Shown one piece after another: positions 47,013 through 57,617 of a DNA stretch of 64,000 nucleotides. The position numbers and the translations under genes were made by a program. Each line of letters begins with the position of its first letter. Position 1 is the first letter of the stretch. Source of the DNA: Phyllostachys edulis (Eukaryota > Streptophyta > Magnoliopsida > Poales > Poaceae); assembly GCA_036346405.1 (NCBI GenBank), contig CM070566.1:13201533-13265532 (forward strand), in the 5' to 3' direction. The notes under the pieces are model-generated. The model saw nothing but the letters and a program-made list of their open reading frames with translations, searched no databases and had not been told where the DNA came from.

Positions 47013-48702
47013 TTATTCAATTTTAGCCTTTTCTACTAGTGTCTTGTTTAAAGTATCATTCTCAATTGTGAGTTTAACACAGTTTTCACATGAAGCAGTT
47101 TTAGAATAAAGAACCATTTCAGTCATCTCATTCGTTTTAATCCTACTATCCTCATAATGAGAACACATGTGACTAGCATCAAATTTCTCCAATTCTTTAG
47201 TAACATTATCCAATTTTAGTTCAAGCAAAGCACAATTTGAACAAGATAAAGGAATATCATCTACAGTAGTCACATCAAGGGCAATGGCATTCATGCAAGC
47301 AGGACTAGACTTGAGAGTCTCTAGTTCATCAAAAGTATCTTTCAATTGATTTGCAACAGAGGAATGAGTAGATTTTAAATTGATCAATTCATTTTGCAAG
47401 CTAGAGCAAGAATCGCACACATCAACAGATTTAAGCCTAACAACCTCCAAATTTAGGTTATCAATCATGGTGTCCTGTCTCTTAATCATTTTAGCTTGCT
47501 TTTTCAGTTTTTGTTCACAAACGACCAAAGCACGTTTCATGTCAACAATCGAGGGACATACCTCATCCGGATCATTTGAAAGGGTAAATGCCGTTGGAGG
47601 AGTCGACGTCGTGGCTGTCCCCCGCCATAAAGCACATCTTTGGTGAAGTCTGGGCCTTTTTCTTGCCATGGGAGTCATCCTCGCCGTCCTCCGTCTCCGA
47701 GTCCACATCGCTCATTTCAACACTCTCTAGAGCGGCAAGGACCTGGCTGACGAACTTGCGATAGTTGGTCTTCTTGGGTTTCGCATCCCTAGCATGAGGA
47801 CGCCTCCGTGAATCATTCTCCTCCTTACCCTTCAGCTTGGGGCACCTGGAGCGAATGTGGTTTGGCTCACCACACTCAAAGCAAATGATAGGACCACCTC
47901 TCTTCCTGAATTTCACTTTGTTGTAGGCTCTTGTGAATTTTGTGGATAGGAGGGCTAGGTCATCCTCAGGTAGCTTCTCTAACTGCTCATCGCTCAAAGA
48001 ATGCAAGGCAGACAAGGAAAAACCAGATGAGCCACAATCAAAAGAATCAAAAGAACTAACCTTAGATGGGTCAACCACTAGAGCCATCACATCTGTCTTG
48101 GGGAGTCGTGAGATGAAGTCAATCTCATGCGACTTCAACCTCGAGTAAAGCTTATCTATGGTAAGCTCACTCATGACAGTGTTGTCATTGGTGGAAGTGA
48201 TCTTCATCCCCCAGACTCTCACATCAAGAGCACCCAAGAACTGGTGTGCATTCTCAGACTCAGTGAAAACAAGATCCACAGCACGCAAGTCATAAATGAT
48301 CTTTGAAAACCTACCTAGCAACTCATCCAAAGATTCACCAGGCCTTTGTTCGATCTTTGAGTATTCTTTTTTAAGTTGGTTCTGTCTCACTTCCTTGATC
48401 GCATGATAGAACCCTCATGGTAGTCGGCAAAGTGCGCCGGATCTCGTGAAGCAGACCTCAAGTGGCGACACACTCAAACTCGATTGACTAAGCCCTTGAA
48501 TCAGAAAATTCCGAGCCTTGCTATTTGCCTCTACATCAGGTGTGATCACATCGTCATTGGCTGGCACTGCATAAGGGTTTTTAACCTTAAGCCAAATTGA
48601 GTGCCCTTGAGCCTCGATGTAGGCATGCATGCGAGCCTTCCAGTATGAAAAATCGACTCCATCAAACATATGTGGTTTGATGGAATACTTGTCAGTCGCC
48701 AT
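47013..48702 (-). pseudogene. gag: Copia gag, N-terminal and central part
   Basis: Particle protein. It starts at ATG 48,702, 43 bases past the PBS, with 'YSIKPHMFDGVDFSYWKARM' (copia gag/DUF4219-like). A frame change near 48,415 leads to 48,390-47,572 ('YSKIEQRPGESLDELLGRFS', then the CCHC knuckle 'ICFECGEPNHIRSRCPKLKG' at about 47,830-47,890). A second change near 47,580 leads to 47,708-47,013, which is coiled-coil-like with CxxC pairs ('CDSCSSLQNELINLK'). Three breaks in 1.7 kb make it a pseudogene, although each piece is long. Confidence 0.85.
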
Positions 48703-48744
48703 GGCTCCAAAGACCGGTTAAGATCTATGAGAAGAGCTAACTGG

Positions 48745-48756
48745 GCTCTGATACCA
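48745..48756 (-). other. Primer-binding site of the copia element
   Basis: TGGTATCAGAGC on the minus strand, two bases from the LTR end (complement of initiator tRNA-Met). Confidence 0.9.
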
Positions 48757-48758
48757 AT

Positions 48759-50968
48759 TGTAGGACCGGAAAGGCGACTAGAGGGGGGGTGAATAGACGC
48801 TTTCTCTATTTTTCTCCTCGATCAAACTCAACACTACTTTCACTCCAATAGCTATAAAAGCTATGAAGATCATATCTGAGCTGCACGGATGACTGTGTTG
48901 AATCGATCTAACCCCGAACAAAGACTACAAACATCTCAAGACCGCACGCATACCCACAGCAAACAGAGATTCAGTCGAATCAGGATAGCAGCCCAAGCTA
49001 ATAAAAAACTAAACAGATTCGGTCATAGCAAGGATGGCTGTCACAGGCAATAAACAAAACAACCGGTTGCGGTCACTTAGCAATAAGCAAAACTAACGCA
49101 AACTGCTGGATAATAACACGGCGTCGCACGTATAGTATGCCGCAACAACCACAAGGAGCCGAGCCGACAAGCAGGCAAAGAAAAACTGCAGCAAAGCAAA
49201 ATTCAATTCGGTCACAGTAGCAACATGATGGGCGCAGCCAAGTAAAAGATCTTGACACAGGGAACAGCTGGTTGCAGCAATGTTGGCAGTCCCAAACCAA
49301 TAAACAAATCAACAAGTTGCAGCCACAAATCAACAAGGAAGAAGCAAAATGGCGATTTACTACAGCCGCCGCTGGCCCTTACATGTTCTCTCTGCACGCA
49401 CAGGAATTTCGCATCAAACACAAGAACCAGAGACCTTTAGTCGAATCATCTGCCAAGCAATAAACTAATCAAAAAGATTGCAGTCACTAGCACCTCGCTG
49501 GCAAATAGAAACAACGCCTCACTCACATCAAGATGGCAGTCAAATAAAAAGAACTTAAAACAGGAACAACCAGTACTACTTAATGCTCATCAAATCAATA
49601 CATAGAACTGGACTTCTTACAAGCAATAAACTAATCCATCAGTTGCATCAATGAAGGTACCGCACGATGGGAATCCAGTACAAATCAAACAACTGCTGCC
49701 AAGAGCAAACACAGAGGAAACCGCTCACAGCAAAAGGGAAAGACGGCGATCACTGCAGCTGCCGCCAAGGATCATGATTCTGCGAGCTCTGTGGTCTTTG
49801 GTTTCTCTGAGCACAGTTGCCGCCAGGTTCCATTTTGTGGGAGAGGCGCGCCACAGGCTCAACTTTTTCAACTGCACCAAACCACAAGAAAGCGATAGAA
49901 AAGGCAATAAACAAATCCAAAAGCAAATAAGCAGGATCAACTTACTGTACCATCAAATCATTTCGGTTTACAAAACACACCCACACGCCGCCACTTTGAT
50001 CTATCAGTTTTTCCAGTGGCTACAAGTTGCCATAAGGCCCCTATTCTTGCGGGAGATCGCCGCCACCAAGAATCCGGTTTTTGCGGGAGCTCCTACAGAC
50101 GCGCCGCCAGAGCCTCTGCTTTTCTGCGGGGCCACCCTCAGATGTCCCATCTACAATTCCTTTTATATGGCAGCCACCAACCCTAAAACCCTTTTAGAAT
50201 TGGAGCTTCTAGAAGATTAAACCTAATGGGCTTCCGTTAAGACCCAACAACAACGGAACACACACGCACGCAAATTAAAGCGCCGTCTTCACTTCTCTTG
50301 ACCTAATTCACTTCTTGACGCACCGTCTTGTGTCACGGGTTGGCATTAGGTCATCAAGGCGGTATTTGGTAAAATTACCAAACTACCCCTTCTCGATCTT
50401 TTCCGAAGACCGAGTCCAATCCTGTTGAAGCAATCGCTTGCTTCACCACATGTAGGTTGATCCAGAGGCTCTCATCGTGTCGGCAAGTCTCTCCCATCCG
50501 GTTCCCACCGGACCACCTTGGTACTTGCACCGACCCCCGCACCGCTTGATCAACCAGTCGCACCGAACTGCCCGTTCGGTCATCCTTATCCATTCTGCGC
50601 CACGCTTGAGTTCATTGACCTCACCCGGCATCCTTGATCGTTCTGGACCTCAGCTCTCCAAGCTTAGTCCCGATCCTCCTCGCCGTTGACCGTCGTTGAC
50701 CTTCAAGCCACCTGCACAACAATAAACAAGCAAACACGAATCCGGGAACAAGTTCTTCACAACTTGACCCACGTTAGTGAAAACATGCAAGATGCAACAC
50801 ATATGCACTATAGCCTATGAACTCAATCTATTCCAAAGCCAAATTACCAAAATGGCTGAAGATCAGACTTTTAACTTTGCCGAAAACGCGTGATTCGACA
50901 AACCAACAAAGTCATTGCCAATTGTATCATCATCCTAAGATCATACACATATCCCCATGATATCCACA
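48759..50968 (-). repeat. Copia upstream LTR (2,210 bp), uninterrupted
   Basis: TG...CA; the plus strand begins TGTAGGACCGGAAAGGCGAC. It preserves the empty Tekay target at about 49,102-49,116. Minus-strand TATAAAA is at 50,161-50,167. Open frames inside are the same accidental ones as in the left LTR. Confidence 0.92.
50161..50167 (-). promoter_or_regulatory. TATA-like box of the copia upstream LTR
   Basis: TATAAAA in CCATATAAAAGG on the minus strand. This LTR would drive transcription of the element. Confidence 0.55.
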
Positions 50969-50973
50969 TTAAC
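50969..50973. repeat. Target-site duplication TTAAC, right (copia)
   Basis: Identical to 16,037-16,041. Confidence 0.88.
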
Positions 50974-51589
50974 CAAGAGTAATGACATAACCTGTCATGG
51001 TACACAACTTTTAACAGTAGTGGCTAACCACCACGATTCCATATTTCATTATGACACATGTGATAATAAACCCATTGTAACTAAGTTGAACTAAGCATCA
51101 ATATGGTATCCATGTTGGTGATACAAATATGTCCAACTAAAATTATCCATACTAGGGTGACAAATGATTCATTGCATTCAAATAATCAAAGGAGGTATAA
51201 TGACAATAGGTAATAGCTAATCCCAAAACAATTTGTACAAAGATAGCATGCAGTTGTATAAAACAATATACTTTTGAAATCAAAGGTTCAATGTGATCAA
51301 AGGACCATGACTTGCCTTGGAATAAATCCTGAGATTGATCTTGATCTTGGTGCACGACTCCTTGCTCAAACCTTCCCGAAGAATCAACGTCTACTCGCAA
51401 ACAGAGCATATAAACCATATAAATAAATAACTGATAGAAAAAAACTCCAAAAATTAAATAAAAATATCAACTAAATAGATCTTGAATTTATATGAATTTA
51501 AAATTTTGAATGGGCTCAATCGGAGTTCGGATGCAAAAGATATGACTTTTGGAAGTTCAAACCCTAAAGAAATACTCAAAAAGGAGTTT

Positions 51590-51835
51590 CGAGTACTGTT
51601 TATTGAGTACTGTTCAAAGCTTTCGACTACGCGTGCTCGAAAGAAGTTTTGAGTACTGGTCGGAAGGTTTCGACTACACGTGGTCGAAAGAGTTTCGACC
51701 ACTTGGTCGGAAAGAGTTTCGACTATATGTTGTCGTAGAAGGTTTCGACCGCATGTGGTCATAGAAGGTTTCGACCGCATGTGGTTGTAGAAGGAGGTTC
51801 GACCACCTGGTCACAGAAGGAGGTTCGACCACGCG
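51590..51835. repeat. Short degenerate tandem repeat in the outer LTR
   Basis: 'agaa(gg)agtttcgacca(c)' with 'tggtcg' recurs about ten times at intervals of 20-30 bases. The overlapping open frames on both strands follow from it. Confidence 0.65.
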
Positions 51836-52244
51836 GTAGGCTCAGGTCCCCATGGTCGACGGCGAATGGCGGCTCCTCATCGGCGGTGAAGGGGGGCGCT
51901 GGGTAGAGGATGCTATTACGGACCTGAGGATGTACTCAATGGTGCTCGAGGACCACCGTGGCGGCCGGTGGTGAGGGTTAAGCGGTGGAGAAGGTTCGGC
52001 TATTGTTGGATTTGGGCTCCGGTGATGCTCCGGCGGCGCGGAACAGTGCCGAAGATAGCTCAGGCGACACTAAAGACGATGGCATGGTCGACGACGACTT
52101 GGCGACAACGGTGGTGGCGCAATTGGTAGAGAACAGAACCTCGGCGAAAAACCCTAATTCCTAAATTGCGGCGACGCTAGGGTTTCGGAGGTTGGATGAG
52201 CTGGGGATTTGAGATACGGGCGGAGAGGCGATCCTCGGGGTGCC

Positions 52245-52251
52245 TTTTATA
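52245..52251 (-). promoter_or_regulatory. TATA-like box of the outer gypsy LTR
   Basis: TATAAAA on the minus strand, about 680 bases from the LTR start. Confidence 0.45.
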
Positions 52252-52930
52252 CGGTGGGAGCATGGCCGAGAGGGTGAGATGGAGGCGGAGTCCTTTTCGG
52301 CTATGAAACAAACTCGGAGATTGAGGGCGTTACGGATAGGGTTTGGTTTAGTTTGATTTGATTCGGATGTGAAAAGATACGAGGGTTTAAAAGGTAAGAT
52401 CGGCATAAGATTTTCTTGTTGGAGATTCTTTTGTCGGACGAAACTTCACCAGATGGCAATGGCGAACACGAGCGAAGCTCACACAGAGAAGATGACGGGA
52501 GGTGGACAAAGGGGTGTGGGGCCCACCTGGCAGGGGGTGCGCGTGCGGAAGATGGGCTCCGGTGGAAGTTGTGCCGGAAACTGGGCTGGTCTAGAGGAAT
52601 AGAAACGGGCTGAAGCGGGGAATTCGGCCTGAAACAATTTCTGAGATTTTTAATAGCTTTTTCTTTTTTTAGAAAATACTGGAAATCCAAAAAGCAATTA
52701 GAAAATAGCAAATGTACTCGAAAAAATTCTATAAAAATCTAGAAAATATATCCAAGCATAGATAATCCAAATAAAATAATTTGTATAATAGTTGATGTTG
52801 GCATTTAATCATATTAAATGGTTTTTTGATTTTAGAAAATCCAGATTAAGCTTTAATTTTAACATAAAATTTTAAATTGTTATTTTTATTTTTAAAACTT
52901 TAAAACAAACTAATTTTTTAGGATGTTACA

Positions 52931-53430
52931 GTTTCCTGCTATTGGTGCTTGGTTTTCACTATCTCTCGCAGCATCTTTTTTTAATATGTATCCTCATGTT
53001 TTCCAAAGATACAAGATCTGCTTAATCGGTACTGATGGAATAGCGGATGCTGAGTTCGTCCTTTTTGGGGATGTTGGCCACAAGTAGTTGGTAAATAGGT
53101 TGGAGCAATTGTCAGATTGAACCGCGGAGGAGACGACATCCCACCGGACATAGCTCAAGTTTTGTGTAAGAAGTATACCTGGCACATCAGTATAACGGAA
53201 AAAAGCTTTCAGGGTCAAAAAAAAAAAAATCCTATCAGGTCAACCGTGTTGTCGTTGCGTTAGGAAGGCAGCCGACTATTTCACGGATCTATGCTCCAGT
53301 TCATGTTGCATCTTCTTCAACTGCTGCTGGCACTACCATTCTACAGATCGGAGAATCACCTGCTAAGAGTTGTGAGACAGCCGCTGCCCTACCTAAATCA
53401 GTGCTCAAGCAGATCTATCTCCAGAGCAGT
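52931..53430 (+). pseudogene. RPA1-like relic, 3' part (third OB fold)
   Basis: Continues the gene interrupted at 13,874. After an AAAG acceptor-like site, 'KICLIGTDGIADAEFVLFG' (53,013 onward) is the third OB fold of plant RPA1-like proteins. 'DDIPPDIAQVLCKKYTWHIS' (53,132-53,191) and 'SYQVNRVVVALGRQPTISR' (53,230-53,286) follow in family order. A 12-base A run at 53,218-53,229 changes frame between the last two. No end of the protein was recognised. The minus-strand frame at 52,994-53,218 is a shadow. Confidence 0.78.
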
Positions 53431-53441
53431 GTTTAGAATTT

Positions 53442-53643
53442 CGACCGAAAATCGGAAATTTCGGTCATACCAGTGTGGGCCGGTGGGAATACAAACTGGT
53501 CCCAAAAAAATTCGGTTTGGATGAATTTTGCCTAAAAAAATCGGTTTGGATGAATTTTGCTCGAATTTATCTTTTTAATTTAAAATCTGAAAAATTCAAA
53601 TTTTGATTTGAAAATTTCGGCCGAAATTTTCTGATTTTCGGCC
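53442..53643. repeat. Fold-back sequence, arms of about 25 bases
   Basis: 'cgaccgaaaatcggaaatttcggtc' (53,442-53,466) pairs with 'ggccgaaattttctgattttcggcc' (53,619-53,643). The loop contains two copies of 'tcggtttggatgaattttgc'. Possible small MITE-like insertion; no target duplication was identified. Confidence 0.6.
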
Positions 53644-54104
53644 TTACCCCCGCGGTAAAAAATGTTTCCAGTATCCAAAACCCTGCTCGAGAGGTACTTA
53701 CACGTTACTGCTACCTGTGCTCCTCTACTCCTTGTACTGCAAAATGTTAAATCTTATTCATCTATACAGATAAAAACACTCAGTTTCCTTGCTAATGTCC
53801 TTCATTATACAACATTAGATCTTTATGCATGCAGCCAGGAACGCTTACTTTCAGTGTTTTTGTGCCGTTTATAACTCTGCCTACTTCTCTTTATAGCCTC
53901 AGCATCTCATACACTCTTCACGTTTACTCACAGTAACAGTTTGTTATTGGTCATGAATAGCTGTTCTATTCTGTACTTCGAAGATTTTTTTTATCTCTTT
54001 GCATTTTCAGGCAATAGAGCAGACACCACATTCTCCGCGTCTCCTCTTTACCCGCCAGAGCACACCAAGATGTTCTGTATATTCCTCTTGTCCTATCCTT
54101 CATC
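53644..54104 (+). other. T-rich DNA downstream of the RPA1-like relic
   Basis: Intron-like. A possible exon begins after TTTTCAG at 54,010 ('GNRADTTFSASPLYPPEHTK'), not assigned to a family. Confidence 0.35.
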
Positions 54105-56620
54105 TTTTTTTTTGACGTGGAAGGTAGAAAGATTCTACCTTATTTTCATTGTATTAAAATAGTTGACAAAGTGTTACAGAAAAAAAAACAGAAGACAAAA
54201 GAAAACTAATTACAGCAAGATAGCAAGATAGGTATTTACAAATGTAGCTGACACCATTGTCGAAGGGAAACCTGACATTCGGACTTGGACCTACAGGATC
54301 ACAGATCAATGTACTCCCGGATCTGACGTCGAATTGCATTGTTTCCATATTCAGTATTTTGGAAGATCCTTTTATTCCTCATGGTCCATAAAGCATGAGT
54401 GCAGGCAGCGAAGTAAATAGGCCAAACTTCATGGTGGCTCAATGATTGTGCTGAAACTGTTTCCACAAATTCTAGTATATCCTTGGAATTGGTAGCTTGT
54501 GTCAACAGTACTAACTTTGTCCATACATAGTCCGTAGCTTTGCATCTGAGAATGATATGGTCAATTGTTTCTAAAGCGGGCAAATGTCACAGTGTGGGTT
54601 TGTTGTCCATTTCTTAGCTGTCATATTGTCCTTGGTATTAAGCTTTCCCCGAAAAGCTAGCCATAAGAATATTCTGTATCGATGAGGTATTGATTTGAGC
54701 CAGGTAAAATCAGTCGCTCTCCATTTGAGGCCATGGAAGGATAATACTTGGTATATTTCAGATGTAGTTACGTTCTCCATGGTCGAAGCTATAACCCGTC
54801 GGTCCATGGTCCCCTGTGTGAGATGCTGCACAGACAGGACTTGCAATAGGGTCTGGCGTTCAAAGGTCGCTTGTTGTGACAGAACAGGATGAAGTTCAAC
54901 CGCCTAGTTGTTATCCACTGACTGCGAGCTAGCTGTGCAATTCGGATTAATGGCAAATGTGTAAAGGGTAGGAAAGCATATATAGAATCTTCCTTTGTTT
55001 GTCCAATTGTCCTTCCAGAAAGATGTGGTTCGTCCACCTCCAATTATAACCTTCGTCATTTGTATAGTTGTCTCAATGACTGTAGATAAAGTTCTCCATA
55101 CTGCCATGTCTCCTGTCGAGGCGTATTCGCACTTAGTTCGAACATCTTGTCTGCGTAACCAAGTGAAGCAAGGTTCGATTAGTCTGAGAGTAATTTAGCT
55201 ACACACTTCATGATTAAAGCTTTGTTGTGAATCCGAAGATCCGTATCCCTAAACCTCCTTACTCTTTGGGTAGAATAATTGTGTTCCAAGCAACTAGGCA
55301 ATGGCCACCGTGAATCTCCTTAACTCCTTTCCAAAAGAAGGCTCTTCTGATTTTGTCAATTGCCTCTATCTTTGCGTTCCGCCACGGATGCAACTCATAT
55401 AATAAGTAGGTATCCTTTGAAAGGACTGCGTTGATCATTGTCGGTCTTCCTCCCCAAGAAAGCAACCGGGCATCAACCCGCCAATTTTTATCTATCCTGT
55501 CAATGATAGGTTGCAATAGACTGTGAGGTATCTTGTTAGTGGATAGAGGCAGTCCTAAGTAGTTCTGAGGAAGTGAGTGAGTGAGCATTGCGAGGCGTAA
55601 TTGCTAAGGTGGCTTCTTGTTGAGACATGTGGATGGGCACTAGAGTACTCTTATGGCAGTTGATCTTCAAGCCTGAAAAAATTGCAAACGAGTCCAGAAG
55701 TTCCTTGAGAACCGTGGCTTGTTGGGCTGTCCCCTTGAGTAAGATTAATGTGTCATCTGCATATTGTAAAATTGGTGTTGTTTCTCGTATATCCAAAGGG
55801 TGTAGGATCAGCCCCGTAGAATGGGCATGCTGCAATATTTTCTGAAGGACATCTGCTACCAATATGAAAAGAAAAGGAGAGAGTGGGTCTCCTTGTCGTA
55901 CCCCGCGTCAGTAATTAATTTGTTCCCCTACAATCCCATTGACAAGAATCTGCTCTTTCCTTGAAGAAAGAATAGTATGTATCCAGCTCACCCATTTGCT
56001 GTCAAATCCTCTGTTTTGCAGTGTCAGTCGAATACATTCCCAACTTATTATGTCAAAAGCTTTATGGAAATCTAATTTGAGAACTAGCATAGGCTTTTTC
56101 CTCTTCATTGCACATTGGACCAGTTCTGACGCTAGCGTGAAGTTCTCTGCAATTGATCTTCTTGAGATAAACCCAGACTGCATATGACTGACAAGGTCCG
56201 CGATTCTCGGTTGTAGTCTATTTGCCAAGACTTTGCTAATGAGCTTGGGTATGCTGTGCAGCAACGAGATGGGCCTGAAGTCCTTTATTTGTGTTGGTGT
56301 GTCAATCTTTGGGACCAAAGTGAAATAAGATTTGTTTACCCCTGACAAGTCTATATTATTGGAATGTAAGTCTGCAAAGACATGTACTAGATCAGGCTTC
56401 AGAATGTTCAAGAACTTCTTGTAAAACTCATTTGTAAATCCATCCGGCCCTGGGCTTTTGTTGTTCGGGGATCGAACAATTGCATTCGCTATCTCTTCCC
56501 AAGTAAAGTTGTCTGAGAGAGTCTGAAGACTTTGATCTTGTTGATATAGATGCGTAAGGTCTATTGTTGGTGACCAAGTAAAGTCTGAACTGAAGAGATC
56601 CCTTGCTATTGATCATGTTT
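54105..56620 (-). mobile_element. LINE (L1-type non-LTR retrotransposon), 5'-truncated
   Basis: Minus-strand coding for an L1-type ORF2. From 56,620 down: N-terminal RT blocks 'DFRPISLLHSIPKLISKVLA' and 'HMQSGFISRRSIAENF' (55,908-56,411), 'PMLVLKLDFHKAFDIISWEC', the catalytic 'QYADDTLIL' (about 55,745-55,770), 'NYLGLPLSTNKIP' (about 55,545), 'LLSWGGRPTMINAVL' (about 55,440), and the zf-RVT region 'FTWLKSIPHRYRIFLWLAF' to 'PHCDICPL' (54,571-54,720), 'ETIDHIILRCKATDYVW'. A 9-base A tail on the minus strand closes it at 54,113-54,105. The endonuclease domain is absent, a usual 5' truncation. Frame changes near 55,905 and 55,570 and a C-terminal stop show inactivity. The 5' border is approximate and no target duplication was found. 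Confidence 0.88.
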
Positions 56621-57282
56621 TATCATTAGATGTTTTAACATGGTAGAGTAGTATCCCTCAAGAAAAATTAAGTAAATTTGATGTCTTTCCAATTGCTACG
56701 CCTATCACGATTTTGATTGTTAATTGGTAGGTCTACCAAAGTAGGGTGCCATTAACTATCTTAATAAGATGGGGTGGGTCTCAACTCCTCCTTCCTCAAA
56801 ATTCCCCGAAGTATCAACGTCTACTCGCAAACGAAAGCAAATAAACAAAATAAATATAAAACAGAGAGAAAACAAACTCCAAAAATCAAATAAAAATCTC
56901 AGAAAAAATAGAGCTTGAATTTAGTTGAATTTATAAATTTGAATTGGCTCAATCGGAGTTCGTATGAGGAAGGACGGGCTTTTGGAAGTTCTAACCCTAA
57001 GAAGAAGAAAAGGGGTTACTGTTTTCTAATTTCCCAAATTAAATTTCTACTAAAAATTCCAATTTATGGCGTCAGCATGACAACAGTAATTAATTTTGAA
57101 ATTAAAAGAAAATTTGAAAAATCAAAACAGAGGCTGACATGTGGGCCCGAGGTCTATGGACTCGGCCCACGAATCTGGTCCATGGTCTACTGCTCATGGG
57201 TCTACAACACAGTAGATCTGACATGTGGGTCCTACATAGCATAGGCTAGGTCTACAGTGGACTAAATCTACTGAGTTAGGGT

Positions 57283-57617
57283 TAGGGTTTTGGATCGGGG
57301 TTGACACACATGCGCACACGTGGCTGCTGACGAGGCGATGACTGGGCAACACGTAGACACAAGCACTGATGTGGCTGGTGATGTGGCGATGACGTGGACA
57401 ATGGTGAGATGGGCGGTGCTCGGGTCCCAATGGTCTCTGACAAACAGCGGCTCTCAAGCGAAGGTGAAGGTGCACATTAGGTAGAGGACACTACGAGGAT
57501 CTCGATGATGTACTCATGGGTGCAAGGGGACAATGACGGTGGCTGGCGGCGAGGTCGAAGCGGCGGTGAAGGCTCAGGATTAACGGGATTGGGGTTCCGG
57601 CAACACTTCGGTGAAGT
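57283..57617. repeat. Tandem duplication, copy 1 (left of the CACTA)
   Basis: 'tagggttttggatcggggtt' to 'ggtgaagt' matches 60,625-60,948. Copy 1 has 12 extra bases at 'gatgtggcgatgacgtgg'. Confidence 0.88.

Larger units (their letters stand above)
16042..50968 (-). mobile_element. Ty1/copia element, SIRE/Opie (Maximus)-like, non-autonomous
   Basis: The target duplication TTAAC at 16,037-16,041 and 50,969-50,973 fixes both ends. The LTRs run TG...CA and on the minus strand end with the 'ctattcaccccccctctag' type sequence of Opie/SIRE relatives. They are 48,759-50,968 (2,210 bp) and 16,042-16,397 plus 32,186-34,055 (about 2.22 kb, split by the Tekay element). The PBS is next to the right LTR and a purine tract next to the left. 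Gag and protease are present at 45.8-48.7 kb. No integrase, RT or RNase H was recognised in the remaining internal DNA (44,232-45,830 and 34,056-35,205), although the 'tttgtc/caaagggggaga'-type stretch that follows pol in SIRE elements is visible near 34,462-34,476. A CACTA element lies inside. Without its inserts the element is about 10 kb. Confidence 0.88.
13875..52930 (-). mobile_element. Outer Ty3/gypsy-type element, degraded, hosting the nested stack
   Basis: The element reads on the minus strand. Its upstream LTR begins TGTAACATCC at 52,930 and ends ...GGGTCCCGACA at 14,891, interrupted at 16,041/50,974 by the copia element; without the insert it is about 3.1 kb. A primer-binding-site-like TGGTATCAGAACC (minus strand, 14,886-14,874) follows after four bases. 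The interior (14,181-14,873) is short and non-coding. The other LTR survives only as about 300 bases at 13,875-14,180, which match 14,925-15,200. A possible target duplication is GTTTT (13,870-13,874) against GTTTC (52,931-52,935), one mismatch. No gag or pol remains. Family assignment rests on LTR size, the TGTAACATCC start and the PBS. Confidence 0.65.
50974..52930 (-). repeat. Outer gypsy LTR, 5' portion (right of the copia insertion)
   Basis: Begins TGTAACATCC on the minus strand at 52,930. Minus-strand TATAAAAGG is at 52,243-52,251. A GC-rich leader (51,840-52,600) follows, then a stretch of 'gtttcgaccac/ttggtcg' repeats at 51,580-51,835. The segment 51,360-51,560 ('atcaacgtctactcgcaaac', 'ggctcaatcggagttcg') matches 56,800-57,000. 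Confidence 0.7.

Noticed and set aside
52994..53218. Minus-strand frame of 74 codons
   Set aside because: Antisense shadow of the RPA1-like third OB fold, which has family motifs on the plus strand.
54105..56620. A host gene of the RNase H / zf-RVT type
   Set aside because: The RT blocks, YADD motif and terminal A tail identify a LINE. The zf-RVT part is its C-terminus.
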